A DNA stretch of 64,000 nt from Acanthosepion pharaonis (lineage: Eukaryota; Mollusca; Cephalopoda; Sepiida; Sepiidae). Every line of letters starts with the position of its first letter. Positions within the stretch are counted from its first letter, which is position 1. The notes under the pieces were generated by a model. It ran no database searches. It saw only the letters and a program-made list of their open reading frames with translations, and was not told where the DNA came from. The stretch covers positions 2,167,501 to 2,231,500 of the forward strand of contig CAHIKZ030004545.1 of NCBI GenBank assembly GCA_903632075.3, read 5' to 3'. The position numbers were made by a program, and so were the translations under genes. Below are positions 1 to 10,805 of the stretch, piece by piece.

Positions 1-285
1 GGTTAATATACCGTAAAACAAACCAAGCCAAACCAACGATGGTTTGGTTAGTTTCGATCAGGAAATTCTTCCCTGGAAGATTTCTCTAGATCTGGAAAAT
101 CAAGCTCTGTTAATATCGAGCTTGTTACTGAACATTTCCAGGGGTAAAACCATTACCTGTGATCAAAAGTGGGTTCCCTCTAATCATATTCAACGAAAAC
201 GAAAAGGTTATGCTCTGTGTGTCTCTGGTACAACTACTTATACCTTCATATCCCAACAGGCATATGAAGTTACAAGTAGTTGTGG

Positions 286-335
286 AGGGCCATGATCAAC
301 CACCTCCCGAGGGAACACGGCACATAAATAAGATA
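286..335 (+). mobile_element. LINE 3'-end scrap
   Basis: A short block reading TGGAGGGCCATGATC followed by a degenerate ACGGCACATAAATAAG matches the last codons and stop of the same LINE family seen better at 9690-9815 and 18025-18376, where the protein ends RWRAMIAYVLKGHGT. Only the very 3' end is present, as expected of 5'-truncated LINE insertions. Confidence 0.55.
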
Positions 336-340
336 TATTA

Positions 341-850
341 GGAGTATTCGTGACGTATATGTTGATAGTCATATAGCCGTTTTAATAATCATTGTATTTT
401 GTCAAGACAGGTACTAGAGAAGATATGGCAGAAATATTCAATGCCCGGAACAATGGTAGATTTTTAGATGTACAAGATGGATTCTGACGAGAAATATTGT
501 CTTGCTTGAAAAAATATTTTAATAATCTTATATTCGAGTACAGGTTTGCTATGGGTGGAATAAAATTCCGATAACTAAAACCACTATTTTTTTTTTAAGT
601 GCTCAATACAAAATAGATGATGTAATGAATATGCATACACCTGGGTTCCCCCTCACAGTAATATGATTGGCTGGTGTCAGCCATAAATACAGACTGATGT
701 AGTCGCCTATTGACTACGCCTATTGTCTTCGCCTATTGCCTACCTCTACGACGAGGACCAGTCCATTACGGTTACCTGCTAGATTGTCCAAAACCACTTT
801 GCTACTTCGAAAAAAACATATCTCTTTCCGGGACATATCAGTAGAGCAAA
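341..850. other. No gene seen; AT-rich spacer
   Basis: No open frame or family match was recognised. A short degenerate 12-bp direct repeat built on CGCCTATTG lies around 700-745. Confidence 0.5.
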
Positions 851-1082
851 TAATATTTATTCAAAAATAATATAAGCATGTTAAAACATCACTATACAAA
901 TAGCCATTGTGTTTCAACTCTTTTGGTGTCTTGTCAAGTGATCTTGATGATTGTGATATAAAAAAAACTATTTCGCAATCAACACCATCACTTGATAAGA
1001 CGCCAATAGTGTTGAAACAAAATGGCTATTTTTGTAGTAATTTTATAACATGCTTATGTTATAATTTTTGAATAAATATAAT
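851..1082. repeat. Foldback element, arms of about 100 bp
   Basis: The stretch from 851 to about 945 (CAAAAATAATATAAGCATG, TAGCCATTGTGTTTCAAC, GTCTTGTCAAGTGAT) recurs in reverse complement at about 980-1082 (ATCACTTGATAAGACGCC, GTTGAAACAAAATGGCTA, CATGCTTATGTTATAATTTT). The arms flank a loop of some 30 bases. It resembles a MITE or foldback element; no coding capacity is visible. Confidence 0.7.
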
Positions 1083-1224
1083 CTTATATTCCTGAGAAAT
1101 ATTTTTCCTATTTATTTCTTTATGAAATTTTAAGTAATAAATATTTCATTATATTTGATTTATATATATTTTTTTATAATCTCGTAAAAATAAAATTATT
1201 CTTGTAAATATGCAAACGAATTTA

Positions 1225-1285
1225 GAAAATTGTGGAAAGCCATGATTGCCTACGTCGTAAAGGATCACGGTACTTATAAAAAGAA
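1225..1285 (+). mobile_element. LINE 3'-end scrap
   Basis: GTGGAAAGCCATGATTGCC reads as WKAMIAYVVKDHGT, the C-terminus of the LINE family seen at 18025-18376, followed by an A-rich tail. It is 5'-truncated to about 60 bp. Confidence 0.55.
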
Positions 1286-1475
1286 AAAACGACTTTGAAT
1301 TCTAAAGCAGGAAAATGAGATTTAGGCAGATACAGACCAGACATGGCAGCAAATCCCTTTTTTTTTTGTTCTAATCTGGCTTTTGCAAAGATAAAGCCTA
1401 GCAGAAGCAGTACTTTCTGGAGCGGTATAATGTGTCGTCCATTTTCGCGACATCATTAAAAATGGATCATATAAT

Positions 1476-1840
1476 TAGTGTAACAGCAAAAATTGTCCTA
1501 ATTGTGTAACAGCATATTTGTCCATCCCACAAAATGTTTAATATATAAAAAAAAAAAAAAACACCAGTGAATTAAATTTCGTTTTTTTTACAGGGTTTCA
1601 TGATATTATTTGTCGTAAGAATCACTGCAAAAACCCTTTGAGTTATTCAGCTAGAAAGATAACAGGTGAAAATCGTTTTGTGTCAGCTCCACTGTCATGC
1701 CAAATGTGTAATGGTGAGAGAAAAAAGATCATTCAGGCCTTTAGTAATGGTGTCAAGATTCATATTCTGGCTTTCATCTTTAAAGTCCATTCAAGAACAA
1801 TCCTTTTAATCATTTCACCTCAAACATAGCAACAAAAACG
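1476..1840 (+). mobile_element. Tc1-type element, 5' half
   Basis: The left end GTGTAACAGCAAAAATTGTCC and the block at 1508-1530 match the left terminus of the element at 41747-42353. A pyrimidine tract ending in ACAGG (about 1590) looks like a splice acceptor. It is followed by a reading frame at 1638-1829 containing CNGERKKIIQAFSNGVKIHILAFIFKVHS, an N-terminal helix-turn-helix related to MSNGERIKIIQSFS of the second copy. The catalytic part and right terminus are missing, so this is a dead fragment. Confidence 0.7.
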
Positions 1841-1856
1841 ACTAACGCGTAAACGG

Positions 1857-2060
1857 TTACGGTGTGTTAAAGAATATGAGAGAAAAAAAGACACTGTTAA
1901 GGAGCAAGGACAATAAAAGGACAGACATTAAGACAAAAATTAATATTGCATTAAAGTTTTTGACTGGGAAGCAAGAAATCGAAAGAGAGTTCCACAAGCG
2001 AGAAGTGCGATAGAGGAAATTATTAGCACAAAAATTTACGTTTACATCTATATATTTCAA
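1857..2060 (-). pseudogene. LINE reverse transcriptase C-terminus (relic)
   Basis: The minus-strand frame contains YRTSRLWNSLSISCFPVKNF, the conserved C-terminal motif (RTSRLWNSLP..CFP) of a jockey/CR1-like LINE ORF2. A second fragment with the same motif is on the plus strand at 27655-27910. Only the last ~60 residues survive, in keeping with 5' truncation. Confidence 0.65.
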
Positions 2061-2225
2061 CTATAAAATGATGTAACATTGCCTAACTTAGATTATAAAT
2101 TTAATTTATAATTAAGCACCGAACGGGAGAGCTGAAAATGTGGGAACGGTGTATAATAATAAACAATGTTTCTGTTTATATCTCCCATTTCACCAACATC
2201 CATATAATTCCGAGAACCTTATTTT

Positions 2226-2262
2226 AGTCTGATGAAGTCCTTTTAGAGGTCGAAACATGTTA
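2226..2262 (+). ncRNA. Hammerhead-like core motif
   Basis: CTGATGA at 2229-2235 is followed by a stem-loop (GTCC, loop TTTTAGA, then GGTC) and GAAA at 2252-2255. This is the order of conserved boxes in a hammerhead ribozyme (CUGANGA, stem II, GAAA). Stem I and the cleavage triplet were not resolved here, so activity is doubtful. Confidence 0.35.
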
Positions 2263-2344
2263 CATACATTATTTTCCACTTTGTCATTTAATTGCCTAAT
2301 AATTATTCTGATATATCAAAATTTATATATCATATTCTTCCAGG

Positions 2345-2450
2345 TCGGTTACCTCGAGGCGGTGGTTAGCAAAGCTTGTCTCGAAAGCTTTACGACTGAG
2401 TAGTGAGTTCGTTCCTCACTAGATGACCCTACTTTCATTCTATTGCGTTT
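2345..2450 (+). mobile_element. tRNA-derived SINE fragment
   Basis: A-box-like GGTGGTTAGCAAAG and, about 45 bases on, B-box-like GAGTTCGTTCCTC indicate an internal polymerase III promoter of tRNA origin. The same layout recurs at 37790-38190, 45635-46060 and, on the minus strand, 29900-30045. Confidence 0.6.
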
Positions 2451-2509
2451 GGAAATCATTATCATATTCTAACAGATATTTTGAGTATATATCCGAATTA
2501 TAGTTTGTT

Positions 2510-3300
2510 AACAAGAGGTCGATGCCTTCGGCCTGTAAAATGTTTTAAGTAGATGAAAAAAATCTAGAAAAATGAAATATATATACATAATGGATTAAAT
2601 CCAACAGAGATTTTTAATATATTTTCTGTATATACGTTATTTTTATGGATACAGTTTTCCTGACTAAATTCTCTGTTTTGATTAAACAGTATTAATTATA
2701 TTAATTATAACACTAATTCGAATATTCAAATAGAATATTCCAGAAATCTTGCAGAAAATATGCGTCCTTCAACAGGAATTGAACCTGTATTCCATATAGA
2801 TACCATCATTTGCAGACAGATATCCATAGAAACGAATGGCCCGCCATAGACTGTTAACAACAGGTCGGTGCCTTCGGCATGTGAACTATTCTAAGTAGAT
2901 GACGAAATCTAGAATATATATATTTATGTATTATGAAATAGATTACGTCCGACAATTATTTTAATATACATACCGTTTTTACGTTATTTTTATAGATATA
3001 ATTTAAGTAAATGCTCTATGTTTTTTTTTTTTTTTTTTTAAATTATTAATTATATTTACCGGCCTGAATGTTCGAGACATTCGTATTTGCTTCTCCGACA
3101 GGAATCGAACCTGTAACCCCAAAGTGAACCATCATTTGATCTGACGTGCTATACTACTCAGCTACAGAGAAGCGTCTGGTTAGTAAAATCCAAATTACTG
3201 TTTATAAACAATAAATCTTCGCTGATCTTTCCCAGACGATCAGCATAAAGTAAAACGACTGATGCGGTGAGCGTGTGAATTGTTCTAAGTAGATGATAAA
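2510..3300 (-). repeat. tRNA-headed SINE unit repeated in tandem (about 2.3 copies)
   Basis: Units starting near 2510, 2858 and 3241 share a GGTCGGTGCCTTCGGC-type block, AGTAGATGA..AATCTAGAA, and an internal AT-rich section. The first two end in a tRNA-like block with GGAATTGAACCTGT or GGAATCGAACCTGT on the plus strand. Read on the minus strand each unit is a tRNA head followed by a body of about 270 bp. The third unit is cut off by the (AT)n array at 3308. Confidence 0.6.
3089..3173 (-). other. tRNA-like cloverleaf, SINE head
   Basis: On the minus strand the ends pair (GCTTCTC with GAGAAGC), the T arm is perfect (ACAGG, loop TTCGATT, CCTGT), and a D arm and a five-pair anticodon stem can be drawn. 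The loop would place TCA at the anticodon but lacks U33, and the variable region is about 15 nt. A diverged relative lies at about 2762-2850. It is more likely the head of the surrounding SINE than a working tRNA gene. Confidence 0.5.
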
Positions 3301-3305
3301 ATTTG

Positions 3306-3307
<2 letters not shown>

Positions 3308-3391
<84 letters not shown>
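3308..3391. repeat. (AT)n microsatellite
   Basis: Uninterrupted AT dinucleotide repeat of about 84 bp that truncates the SINE unit to its left. Confidence 0.97.
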
Positions 3392-3394
<3 letters not shown>

Positions 3395-3620
3395 GTTAAT
3401 TAAAAAGTGTCGGTAAATTATAGAAGATGCTGACATAAATTAACGTCTAATAAACGAAAGTGAGTAAATGATGTTGAATTTTTTATGAAATTAATGTTTA
3501 AATTATTTTGTATGGGAATCTCTCTACATATATATATATATATATATATATGTGCAAAAGAAGAATAGACCAATATTTATTTATTATAAATATACATTGG
3601 AACATTTAAGTTACCCAACA

Positions 3621-3755
3621 AGAATGCATATTTGTTTCGATGTTTTAAATTTAGACATCTCATCAGGTGGTTGATATTTTTTGGTAACAATGTTGACCAC
3701 CTGATGAGATGTCTAAATTAGACATCGAAACCAATATATGTGTTGTTTTGCCATT
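3621..3755. repeat. Foldback element with hammerhead-like cores in both arms
   Basis: Two arms of about 50 bp are inverted around a loop of about 25 bases. Plus strand: CTGATGA at 3701-3707, a helix of about 8 bp (GATGTCTA with TAGACATC), GAAA at 3727-3730. Minus strand: CTGATGA at 3666-3660, GAAA at 3638-3635. The G10.1-C11.1 pair is present on the plus strand. A short (AT)n tract (3531-3551) sits to the left. A full ribozyme fold with stems I and III is not convincing, so this may be a relic of paired terminal repeats. Confidence 0.5.
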
Positions 3756-3804
3756 CTTTTTTTTTTTTTCCTACTGTTTTATAATTCAAACCAATTCTTA
3801 ATGT

Positions 3805-3892
3805 TTTGGATGTTATGAATCGACTGGTATTTCGAACTCGACTCTCCGGCCTCAATGAACTTATCCATCACACCACCCGCACATCCAAGCTT
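3805..3892 (-). mobile_element. tRNA-like part of composite SINE
   Basis: Read on the minus strand this contains GGTGGTGTGATGGATAA (A-box-like) and GAGTCGAGTTCGAAATACC (B-box-like). It abuts a 5S-derived array, the same order as at 29475-29720 and 47000-47240. Confidence 0.55.
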
Positions 3893-4530
3893 ACAGAAGG
3901 TTATTCGTCAACTTTGCTTAACTTCGGTCCGACAGGAAGCTTCGAACCTATTGACCAGGATGAACGTTGCTTAACTTGTGATCGGAATAGAACCGGTGTC
4001 TCAACGTGATATGGTCGTAAGCTATACCACCATCACACCCATGCTGGCAATAACTGTTATTTTCAATCCGTCACGAGAACTGGCGTAATATGGTATTAGG
4101 CGGTCCCCAATCTAGGTAATGACCAGTCTCAGCATTGCTTAACTTTAATGATCAGAAAAAAACCGGTATTCTAACGTAATATGGGCGTAAGCCATATGAG
4201 TTTCAACGTAATATGGTTATAAAACCACATCCATGCTGATTAACTGTTATTTTCAATCCATCACCCATCTAGATAATTGAACGTTGCTTAACAGTGATTG
4301 TATGAGAACCGGTGTTTCAACGTGATATGATAGTAAGCTATACCACCATCACATCCATGCTGACAGTAACTGTTATTTTCATCCATCACCCATCTAGATA
4401 ATGACCAGGCTGAACGTTGCTTAACTTCAGTGATCGTATGAGAACCGTCTAGGTACTGCCCAGGCTCGTCTTCGCTTTGACGATCGGGCATGAACCGTTG
4501 TTTCAACGTGATATGGCCGTAAGCATACGC
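3893..4530 (-). repeat. 5S rRNA-derived tandem array, degenerate
   Basis: On the minus strand at least four blocks match eukaryotic 5S rRNA: GATCACTGAAGTTAAGCAACG, GCCTGGTCATTATCTAGATG, GGTTCTCATACGATC, and GCTTACGGCCATATCACGTT at the 5' end. Blocks end near plus-strand GTAAGC at about 4021, 4193, 4336 and 4524. They are diverged, with deletions, so they are SINE-type or pseudogene copies rather than functional 5S genes. Confidence 0.75.
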
Positions 4531-5084
4531 ATGTATGTAAAAAGAGGCAAGTAAAATAGACAAGGCGATAGTAGTTGAAATGAGGAAAAAAAAAAGATTA
4601 GACTTGCAAGTTTTCTATGAATTGTGACTGATGCCGACAGCATTCAAACTACACGGCCGTCCACAACAATTCCCATTTACCTGACTTCCCTTGCCCGATG
4701 CTACGACTTTAAAAACCGCCGGATAATTTAGTCAATTGGCGCCGTAATGAAAGAGACAGTTACCTATTGATTTCAAGAAAATATTCTAAACTGTCTCCAC
4801 TCACTGTCGTCCCGGTCGTCTTCTTCCTTAAGCAACAAAGACTAGGAATGCCGGCAAGAATACGTCAGACGAGTCTGCTAACGAACGTTTTATGTTAGAA
4901 ACCCAAGACATATTATTTATATGTAATTGTGTGTTTAGCTTGGTTTTTTCAAAGGATGTTTTTGCAGGAGATCACAATTGGGAGATAGCCCGTGAGCATA
5001 AAAATCACTTCATAGTCTCTTTAAATTTCTGTTCATATTCTTAATTTGTTTTCTCAAGAAATGGGACTCATTTAAATAATGGGA
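4531..5084. other. No gene seen
   Basis: No coding, RNA or repeat family was recognised apart from a short direct repeat (GGGACTCATTTAAATAAT) at 5064-5105. Confidence 0.4.
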
Positions 5085-5290
5085 AATGGGACTCATTTAA
5101 ATAATACTGAGACTTATGTAGCAAGGCAATAAAGCCTCTAAGATGCAAGAAGATGAGAAAAAGAAGACATTAAGGAGAGAGAACAATAAAAGAATAGAAA
5201 TTAAGAAGACAGAAGATAAATATTTGCATTGCAATTAAATTGAAGATCGGAAATCGTTAACCCGAGAAGTCGCAAGGAGTCAATCTTCTG
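5085..5290 (-). mobile_element. Possible LINE 3' end
   Basis: The minus strand reads RVNDFRS..LQCKYLSSVFLIS..LLLFSLLNVFFFSSSC, hydrophobic and similar in layout to the jockey/CR1-like tail seen at 1857-2060. The plus-strand strings TTAAGGAG and GAACAATAAAAGAATAGA also resemble 1899-1935. Assignment rests on this internal similarity only. Confidence 0.35.
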
Positions 5291-6080
5291 CAGGTTAGCA
5301 TCAGCTATGCTGATTTTTGTGTCGTACGGTGGCCGTTAATGATGAAGTATAACTCAAAACTTCAATGTTAAAATAGTATTTAATTACGACCGCAAATAAA
5401 TACGTAACAGGAACAAAGAAGTAAAAGTCAACCAAAGATAATTAACCATTTCAGTGAAGACCTTGTTAGTAACGCGGCTCACCTTAACGTCCGGTAAATC
5501 CTAAATCAAACCCAAATCATCCAGGAACAATAATTCACACTAATTCGACTAGATAGTTCCACTCAGTAGTCGCTCAATAATCACTGCAGTCAGTAGCCTG
5601 ACACCGCTGGCGGAAAACATATATTCATAAGTCTAGAGTCCATGTTCGAACTTCGAAAAGGGGAAAAAAAAGGTCGTCAGAGCAGTTGCTATAAAAAAAA
5701 TATTTGTAGAAAAGGCAGAGGGAAGCCACGTCACGTCGGTGAGAAAGTGATTGAAGTCGAGATGCCAAGTCAGGATCGATTACATTGCAGATAGTTCTTT
5801 CCTTAAGAACCTTGAGATGAATAGCAGGAGCACTAGACAAGACACGGCAACGGTATTCAATGCACGGTGTAGCAATGATTTCATATTTTAAATAAATATG
5901 AAGAAAAAAAAAAGCATTGCCTTGTTTTAAGTGTAAATTTCAGAATATGTTGTTTGTTAAAATTTTTAAAAGCTGTTAAAAATTGGCTTGAGTTTTTAAT
6001 TTTCACCACTCAAAAAAGCGTGCATTTGACCAGTGGCAAATTGAAGACATTTGCATGACATCATCTTTCTTAATCAGACC
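5291..6080. other. No gene seen
   Basis: Mostly AT-rich unique-looking sequence with short open frames that have no recognisable domains. Confidence 0.4.
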
Positions 6081-6082
6081 AT

Positions 6083-6232
6083 TAAACGTTCAAAGTGAAT
6101 AATTTCATTAAAATTTTTAAAACCATTAAAATTTCAAAGTGAAAAATGTCATTAAAATTTCAAAGACCATTAAAATTTCAAAGTGAAAAATGTCATTAAA
6201 ATTTCAAAGACCATTAAAATTTCATAGTAACA
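6083..6232. repeat. Short tandem repeat, period about 45 bp
   Basis: Three imperfect units alternate CATTAAAATTTCAAAG with TGAAAAATGT. Confidence 0.85.
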
Positions 6233-6463
6233 TATTGTCACATATTTCATTTATTAAACCAACATAAAATTTATTCAGTTTTTTTGTTTTTGTTTTTTTT
6301 AATTAACATGGCTTCGTTACCATCCTGTACACTCGGGTGTGATTGGTAAATTGTCGCCATTTGATATTTTTAATTTCGTGCATGCGCGTTGTTTGTTTTT
6401 GATTTTGTCGACTGCACAGTATTTTAGGGTCAGTTAGGCGCCGTCTGTGAGTAAAAGACCTTC

Positions 6464-6835
6464 ATGATACAATTCAGTCAGCTAAAAATTTGGAAACGGC
6501 ATTCTGTACTGCTTGGCATTCACTCGAATACGAACATTTCAGAGTGCCTGGGTGTCAACCTGAGAACAGTGCAGAGGATTCGGAAAGAATTGTATGAGTC
6601 TAATGGTGATTTCGAAGGTACGGCAGCTTGGAAAACTTACTCTGGTCGTTCTGATAAGAAAAGAACACCCAAATTTGTTGATGAGGGCCTCAGACTCAAC
6701 ACGGAGGCCGACATCAATGCCTTGGGGTGATAGTGCTGCCCTCGATCAAGAGAATGGCTGCTGGAAGTCCCTCTATCTGGCCACAAGACACATGCCACAC
6801 AAGCAGGAGAACCCGATCGGCAGATTTCGTCAGGT
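6464..6835 (+). pseudogene. Tc1/mariner-type transposase, internally deleted
   Basis: The frame from 6464 carries an N-terminal helix-turn-helix region (NISECLGVNLRTVQRIRKEL) and RSDKKRTPKFV, typical of a DD(D/E) transposase family often mislabelled SETMAR in invertebrate annotations. It then jumps to EGLRLNTEAD, which in full proteins lies well downstream. A frameshift near 6727 leads into VLPSIKRMAAGSPSIWPQDT..HTSRRT, the region around the second catalytic aspartate. The first catalytic part is deleted. Frame changes and the missing core mean no activity. Confidence 0.75.
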
Positions 6836-7160
6836 TGATTTTAATCTAAACAATCAACCACGCTCCGGGTGATCTTACTATGTCAATGAAGACGCCCTGC
6901 TTACCATCGTGGGGAATAAGCCGATGATTTTGACGGAAGAGATTTCGAAGAGTTTGAAAATCGATATTACAACTGTTTTTCTCCATTGGAAGAGATATGG
7001 GTCCAAGAAAAATGGCTGATTTTGGCAAATAGAAAAGGTGCCATTTTCCACCACATCAACGCAAGATCGCATGTTGTAAAACAGATTTTGCAGAAACTTA
7101 AATAGTTGAAATGAGAAACTGCCAGCAGCCATTGTATTCTCCTGACATTGCTATCAATAA
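6836..7160 (+). pseudogene. mariner transposase fragment fused behind the previous relic
   Basis: DFNLNNQPRSG followed by VNEDALLTIVGNKPMILTEEISKSLKIDITTVF matches the linker and second helix-turn-helix of a mariner transposase (usual form DQPRSGRP). Near 7041-7100 a separate frame reads KGAIFHHINARSHVVKQILQKLK, the HHDNARPH region with the catalytic D changed to I, followed by a remnant of the PPYSPD motif. Stops and deletions throughout. It is from a different element family than 6464-6835. Confidence 0.7.
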
Positions 7161-7399
7161 ACTTGTCTCGTTCAGTTTTTTTTTTTCAAACTATAGTTTC
7201 AGGTCTAATTTGAGAGACAACTGCATAGATTTTGGGTTTGAGAATAAACATTTATTAAAAATGGAAACTTTTGAAAAACATTTATGGTTCTTTGGGGTTG
7301 ATGCTGGAATATCATTCTGGGTAAAAAAAAAAAGGAAAAAATTATCCAGAAATTATTCTGTACTCTCCTTAGTAATTCTGAACCATTCCAAACAACTGT

Positions 7400-7590
7400 C
7401 CTGGGTTTGGCGATAAACTGCATCCGCGTCCTAGGTAAGACGATAAACTACATCCGACAGCAAGGCCTCTGATCAGGAGGCTTTGAGGAGCGTGGCACCA
7501 CCTCTTAATTGCTGGTGTTCCCAAGTACACCCTGACCCAGAGTGGTGGCACCTGTCAGGATCCCAGCTATGGTCAAATAGCTAAACCCAC
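7400..7590. repeat. Dispersed repeat, second copy at 54105-54270
   Basis: Both copies share GACGATAAACTACATCCG, CAAGGCCT, GTTCCCAAGTACACCCTGAC, GTGGCACCTGT and CCAGCTAT. Probably SINE-like; no internal promoter boxes were resolved. The first 30 bp are duplicated within the copy. Confidence 0.65.
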
Positions 7591-7974
7591 AAAAGGGGTG
7601 GAAATACTATGAAATTATAAAAATAGGTTTTAATACCAGCAATACATTTTGGAGAAAAAATATTTCCAGCAATATAGTTTTGGAAAACAAAATATATTTC
7701 CAGCAATAAAAATCTTGTCGGTATTAAATAAACTATTCAGGATGATATGCCGTAAAACAAAACAAAACAAACAAATTCCAAACAAAATGATGACACGTCC
7801 TTGTTTTATTTGTTTGATATCTACTTTTATAGGTGTTATTTTTTAAATATCGTGTCTCCTCACGAGGAAAGTGATCATAGCTTTCCATAGACTTTTTTTC
7901 TTTATTATCTGTTAATTGCTATGACATAGGAGGCGAGATAATATTTTATCATTAACTTCTCTATGGCTTTGTAT

Positions 7975-8165
7975 TCGGATTAGTCATTTTTTTAAGACTG
8001 GCTGCCAAGCAAGTCTATCCTGCTATTTACCCCAAGGTTGAAGTCGATTCACTTGAATTCTTGTTTTCCCCAAGGGCAATAGTACAAAAGTGAATCTAAG
8101 CCGGTATTCGAACTCAGGTTATCGATTCCATTCTCTGCTCCAATAGCCGTTAGGCTACCCTAATA
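7975..8165 (-). mobile_element. tRNA-derived SINE
   Basis: The minus strand shows a tRNA-like B box (GAGTTCGAATACC), then the body blocks GATTCACTTTTG and CCCTTGGGGAAAAC, and GGTAAATAGCAGGATAGAC, the same order as the fuller copy at 10480-10805. Confidence 0.65.
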
Positions 8166-9689
8166 TTAAAAAAAAAGAGCTAAAATTCTTAATTAAAATT
8201 TCATTTCGATAATCTCATTATTCTAGGATCGTTTTCCGGTAGTTTTGAAAGGAAAACCTGGAATTTTTCCATCAGAAAATTCTTGAGGAATAATAATGAA
8301 AAAAAAAAGAATAAACAAAAATGAATATGTAGTTGTACGAATGATTTAGAAAAGGTCAATTCAAATTAATCTAGCAAAATATGAAATTTAATATGTTATA
8401 GCACAATTAACTACAGACCCTAAGCGTCACTCAACTAATTCAGAAAATATCTTCTTTCAGTTGACTTTATTGGATATCATGATTTATTTTCAAGTCATCC
8501 AATATATTTGCGTTTATCTGTAGGGAAATAAATTCTTTGTGTTGATAAAATTTCTCAATGTAGAAAAAGGTGAGAAAAAAAACTAAACCAATTTATTGTT
8601 TAATTATTATCTTTCGAGAGGATCAAATGAAACTACAGAATTCAGAAACCAACTATTTTTCTAAATAATTTAAAATGAGTGGTAAGACAAACCAATTACC
8701 TCCCCTGTCTTATGATTTGTATAAGTCGCGCCAAGACTCTTCAGTTACGTTCAATAAAGGCACATTAAGTTGAACGAGACAGAGTTTTCATTACAATATG
8801 TTCTTGAAATCTTTATACAAAAAGACATCAAGCTTCTTTTTTTCTTACCAATACACGCATTTTGGTTTTTATACTCATAACGTTTCAGTCGAAACATTTT
8901 GTTTGTAACAACCGAGTATAAAATAGAAAGTCATATCATAGTGATAATTACTCATCTCAAAAACCTCGTCATAATTTTCTTTATAATGAATTTCAGCAAG
9001 GACTGAAATGTAAGACATGGAGGAGAACAGAAAGGTTTTATCAACTCGCCTACTGTCTGTTTTTCAATCAATAGTTTTTGCCTGTTCGTAGCAGTAGTAT
9101 TTGTACTTGTATTAATATAATCAAGATATATATTGGAGATAAAATTGAAAACAAGAAATTTTTTTTTAATGAAAATGCACTATTTCTATATCTGCTTTGA
9201 CCGAACCTAATCTGGGATCTTTTCTATTAATTCACCCCTAAAATATTTAATCACCCTAAAATATTTATTCCCCCAAAAATAAAAAGAATTATATTAACTA
9301 AAATCTACACCAAATTCTCCCAGAGCAAGTTCCTTCCATTTCACTTCGGTTGGTTGGACGTTTGCGATCGTCCAAAATGTGGGTGACTCGGGTGCGCTAT
9401 TTTTAATTGTGGGGTTTCACCCCGATAAACAAGCCAAAAACAGATTTTTAATTTTTTTTTTAATTATAAATAAAACCTTGTAAGTACGTCAAATATTATC
9501 CGCACTTACGAAATGTGAATAACTCCCTGATTTTTGGTAATTTTTCATTCTCAGTGTTGGAGTTGTTTTGAGGCAAGCTAAACAAATTTTTCTTTAAAAA
9601 TTATAATTTTAAAAGAATGCCAAAAATTTAATAAAAAAGAAACAAACTTTGATTTAAAATTTATAATTTCCTGGGGTGAATTAATATGA
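8166..9689. other. No gene seen; AT-rich
   Basis: No feature was recognised over about 1.5 kb. A small direct repeat of CACCCTAAAATATTTA lies at 9232-9275. Confidence 0.4.
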
Positions 9690-9815
9690 GCAATTGGATG
9701 ACGGAACAGGGTCTGGGAGAAATAACAAAAAAACAAAACTTATTAAGAGCTACAAGGGACAGGATGAGGTGGAGGGCCATGACCGTCTACGTCCTGAAGG
9801 GATACGGTACATAAA
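9690..9815 (+). pseudogene. LINE ORF2 C-terminus
   Basis: Reads SNWMTEQGLGEITKKQNLLRATRDRMRWRAMTVYVLKGYGT then TAA, the C-terminus of a LINE reverse transcriptase family present six to seven times in this window. It ends with an A-rich tail right after the stop. 5'-truncated. Confidence 0.75.
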
Positions 9816-10079
9816 ATAAGAAGACCTTTATATTATTTGGGGCGAATTAACAAAAAGGATCCCTAACCTGCACTCCAGGAAGCTTTTAAAGGAAAGCTAT
9901 GAAAATTGCTCTAACATAAAGGTTCCATTTATAGTGTACGCATTATGGATTGCAGGATGAGTAAGAATTTTTTTTAACAATGATATGCAAGGCCCAAGAG
10001 CCACTCGAGGTAGAGGGTTACAGCGTAAGAGGTACCACTCCAAGCAAGGTGACATTTCCACCAAGATGCAAGGGGCCAC

Positions 10080-10210
10080 TGGAAGTGGAAGATAAGAAAA
10101 AAAGGAAGCGGAAACCCAATACTAAACAGGAAACAAGGGATAAACCTCTACTTTTGTTCAGATCGGAAAGAACTGTTAAGCGGACGATAGGGAAACTTAT
10201 CTATAGTTTT
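10080..10210 (+). repeat. Dispersed repeat (family also at 43650-44230 and 57640-57860)
   Basis: Contains GAAACCCAATACTAAACAGG, AAACAAGGGATAAACCTCTA and CGGACGATAGGGAAAC. Reverse-complement matches form the tandem array at 43650-44230. Function unknown. Confidence 0.6.
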
Positions 10211-10479
10211 TCTAAGATCATAGATTTGTACTGTAAATTTGGAAACCAGTTGTTTATCAATATTTGGTGTAAGCAGAAAGTTTGTTACTCCATTCTCCCA
10301 ACTGGGGAGGGCCTGTCTATATATAAAAAAAAAAAACCCAAAACTTAAAATCCTGTTGCACGGAAAGCGATACAAGTTCAAATTCACGCCTAATCTGTAA
10401 CGTTCAAATCGCTTCAGTGCCTCTGGGAAAGGCACGAATCTATCTCCTTCAATTATAAATTAAATAACAGAGTAGACTG

Positions 10480-10805
10480 GTCTCGTGATCACGAATCCCA
10501 TGAACCATAGGAGCACCACGTGTACTACATTTAGAAGTGGTGTTTCTTGGGCAAGATAACCTGACTGATCCCAAACCTCTCCAGGCAGGTTTGAATTCAG
10601 AGTTTCCTTCTCCTAGATCAGTTGCCACCCAAGGCTATAGAACCCAGTCTGTCCTGCTATTTTACCCATAGCTGGGGTAGAAGAACAGGATTCATACCTT
10701 TCCCAAGGGTATTAGCATGAAAATGAATGTAATAGATCCGACTGGAATTCGAACTCGGCTCTCTGTTTCCTCAAACCGAGCCGCTATCCATTACTCCGGC
10801 CTTAA
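10480..10805 (-). mobile_element. tRNA-derived SINE, near full length
   Basis: On the minus strand: A-box-like GGAGTAATGGATAGCGG, B-box GAGTTCGAATTCCAG about 35 bases later, then body blocks CCCTTGGGAAAGG, CCCCAGCTATGGG and GCCTTGGGTGGCAACTGATC, ending near GGATTCGTGATCACGAGAC. Roughly 325 bp. Other copies or parts: 7975-8165, 14549-14664, 29475-29610, 47025-47165, 50300-50465. Confidence 0.75.

Noticed and set aside
851..1082. Hammerhead core in this foldback
   Set aside because: TTGATGA occurs but there is no CUGANGA followed by a stem and GAAA in register.
4000..4530. Functional 5S rRNA genes
   Set aside because: Blocks are diverged, deleted and incomplete, with no consistent 120-bp transcribed unit.
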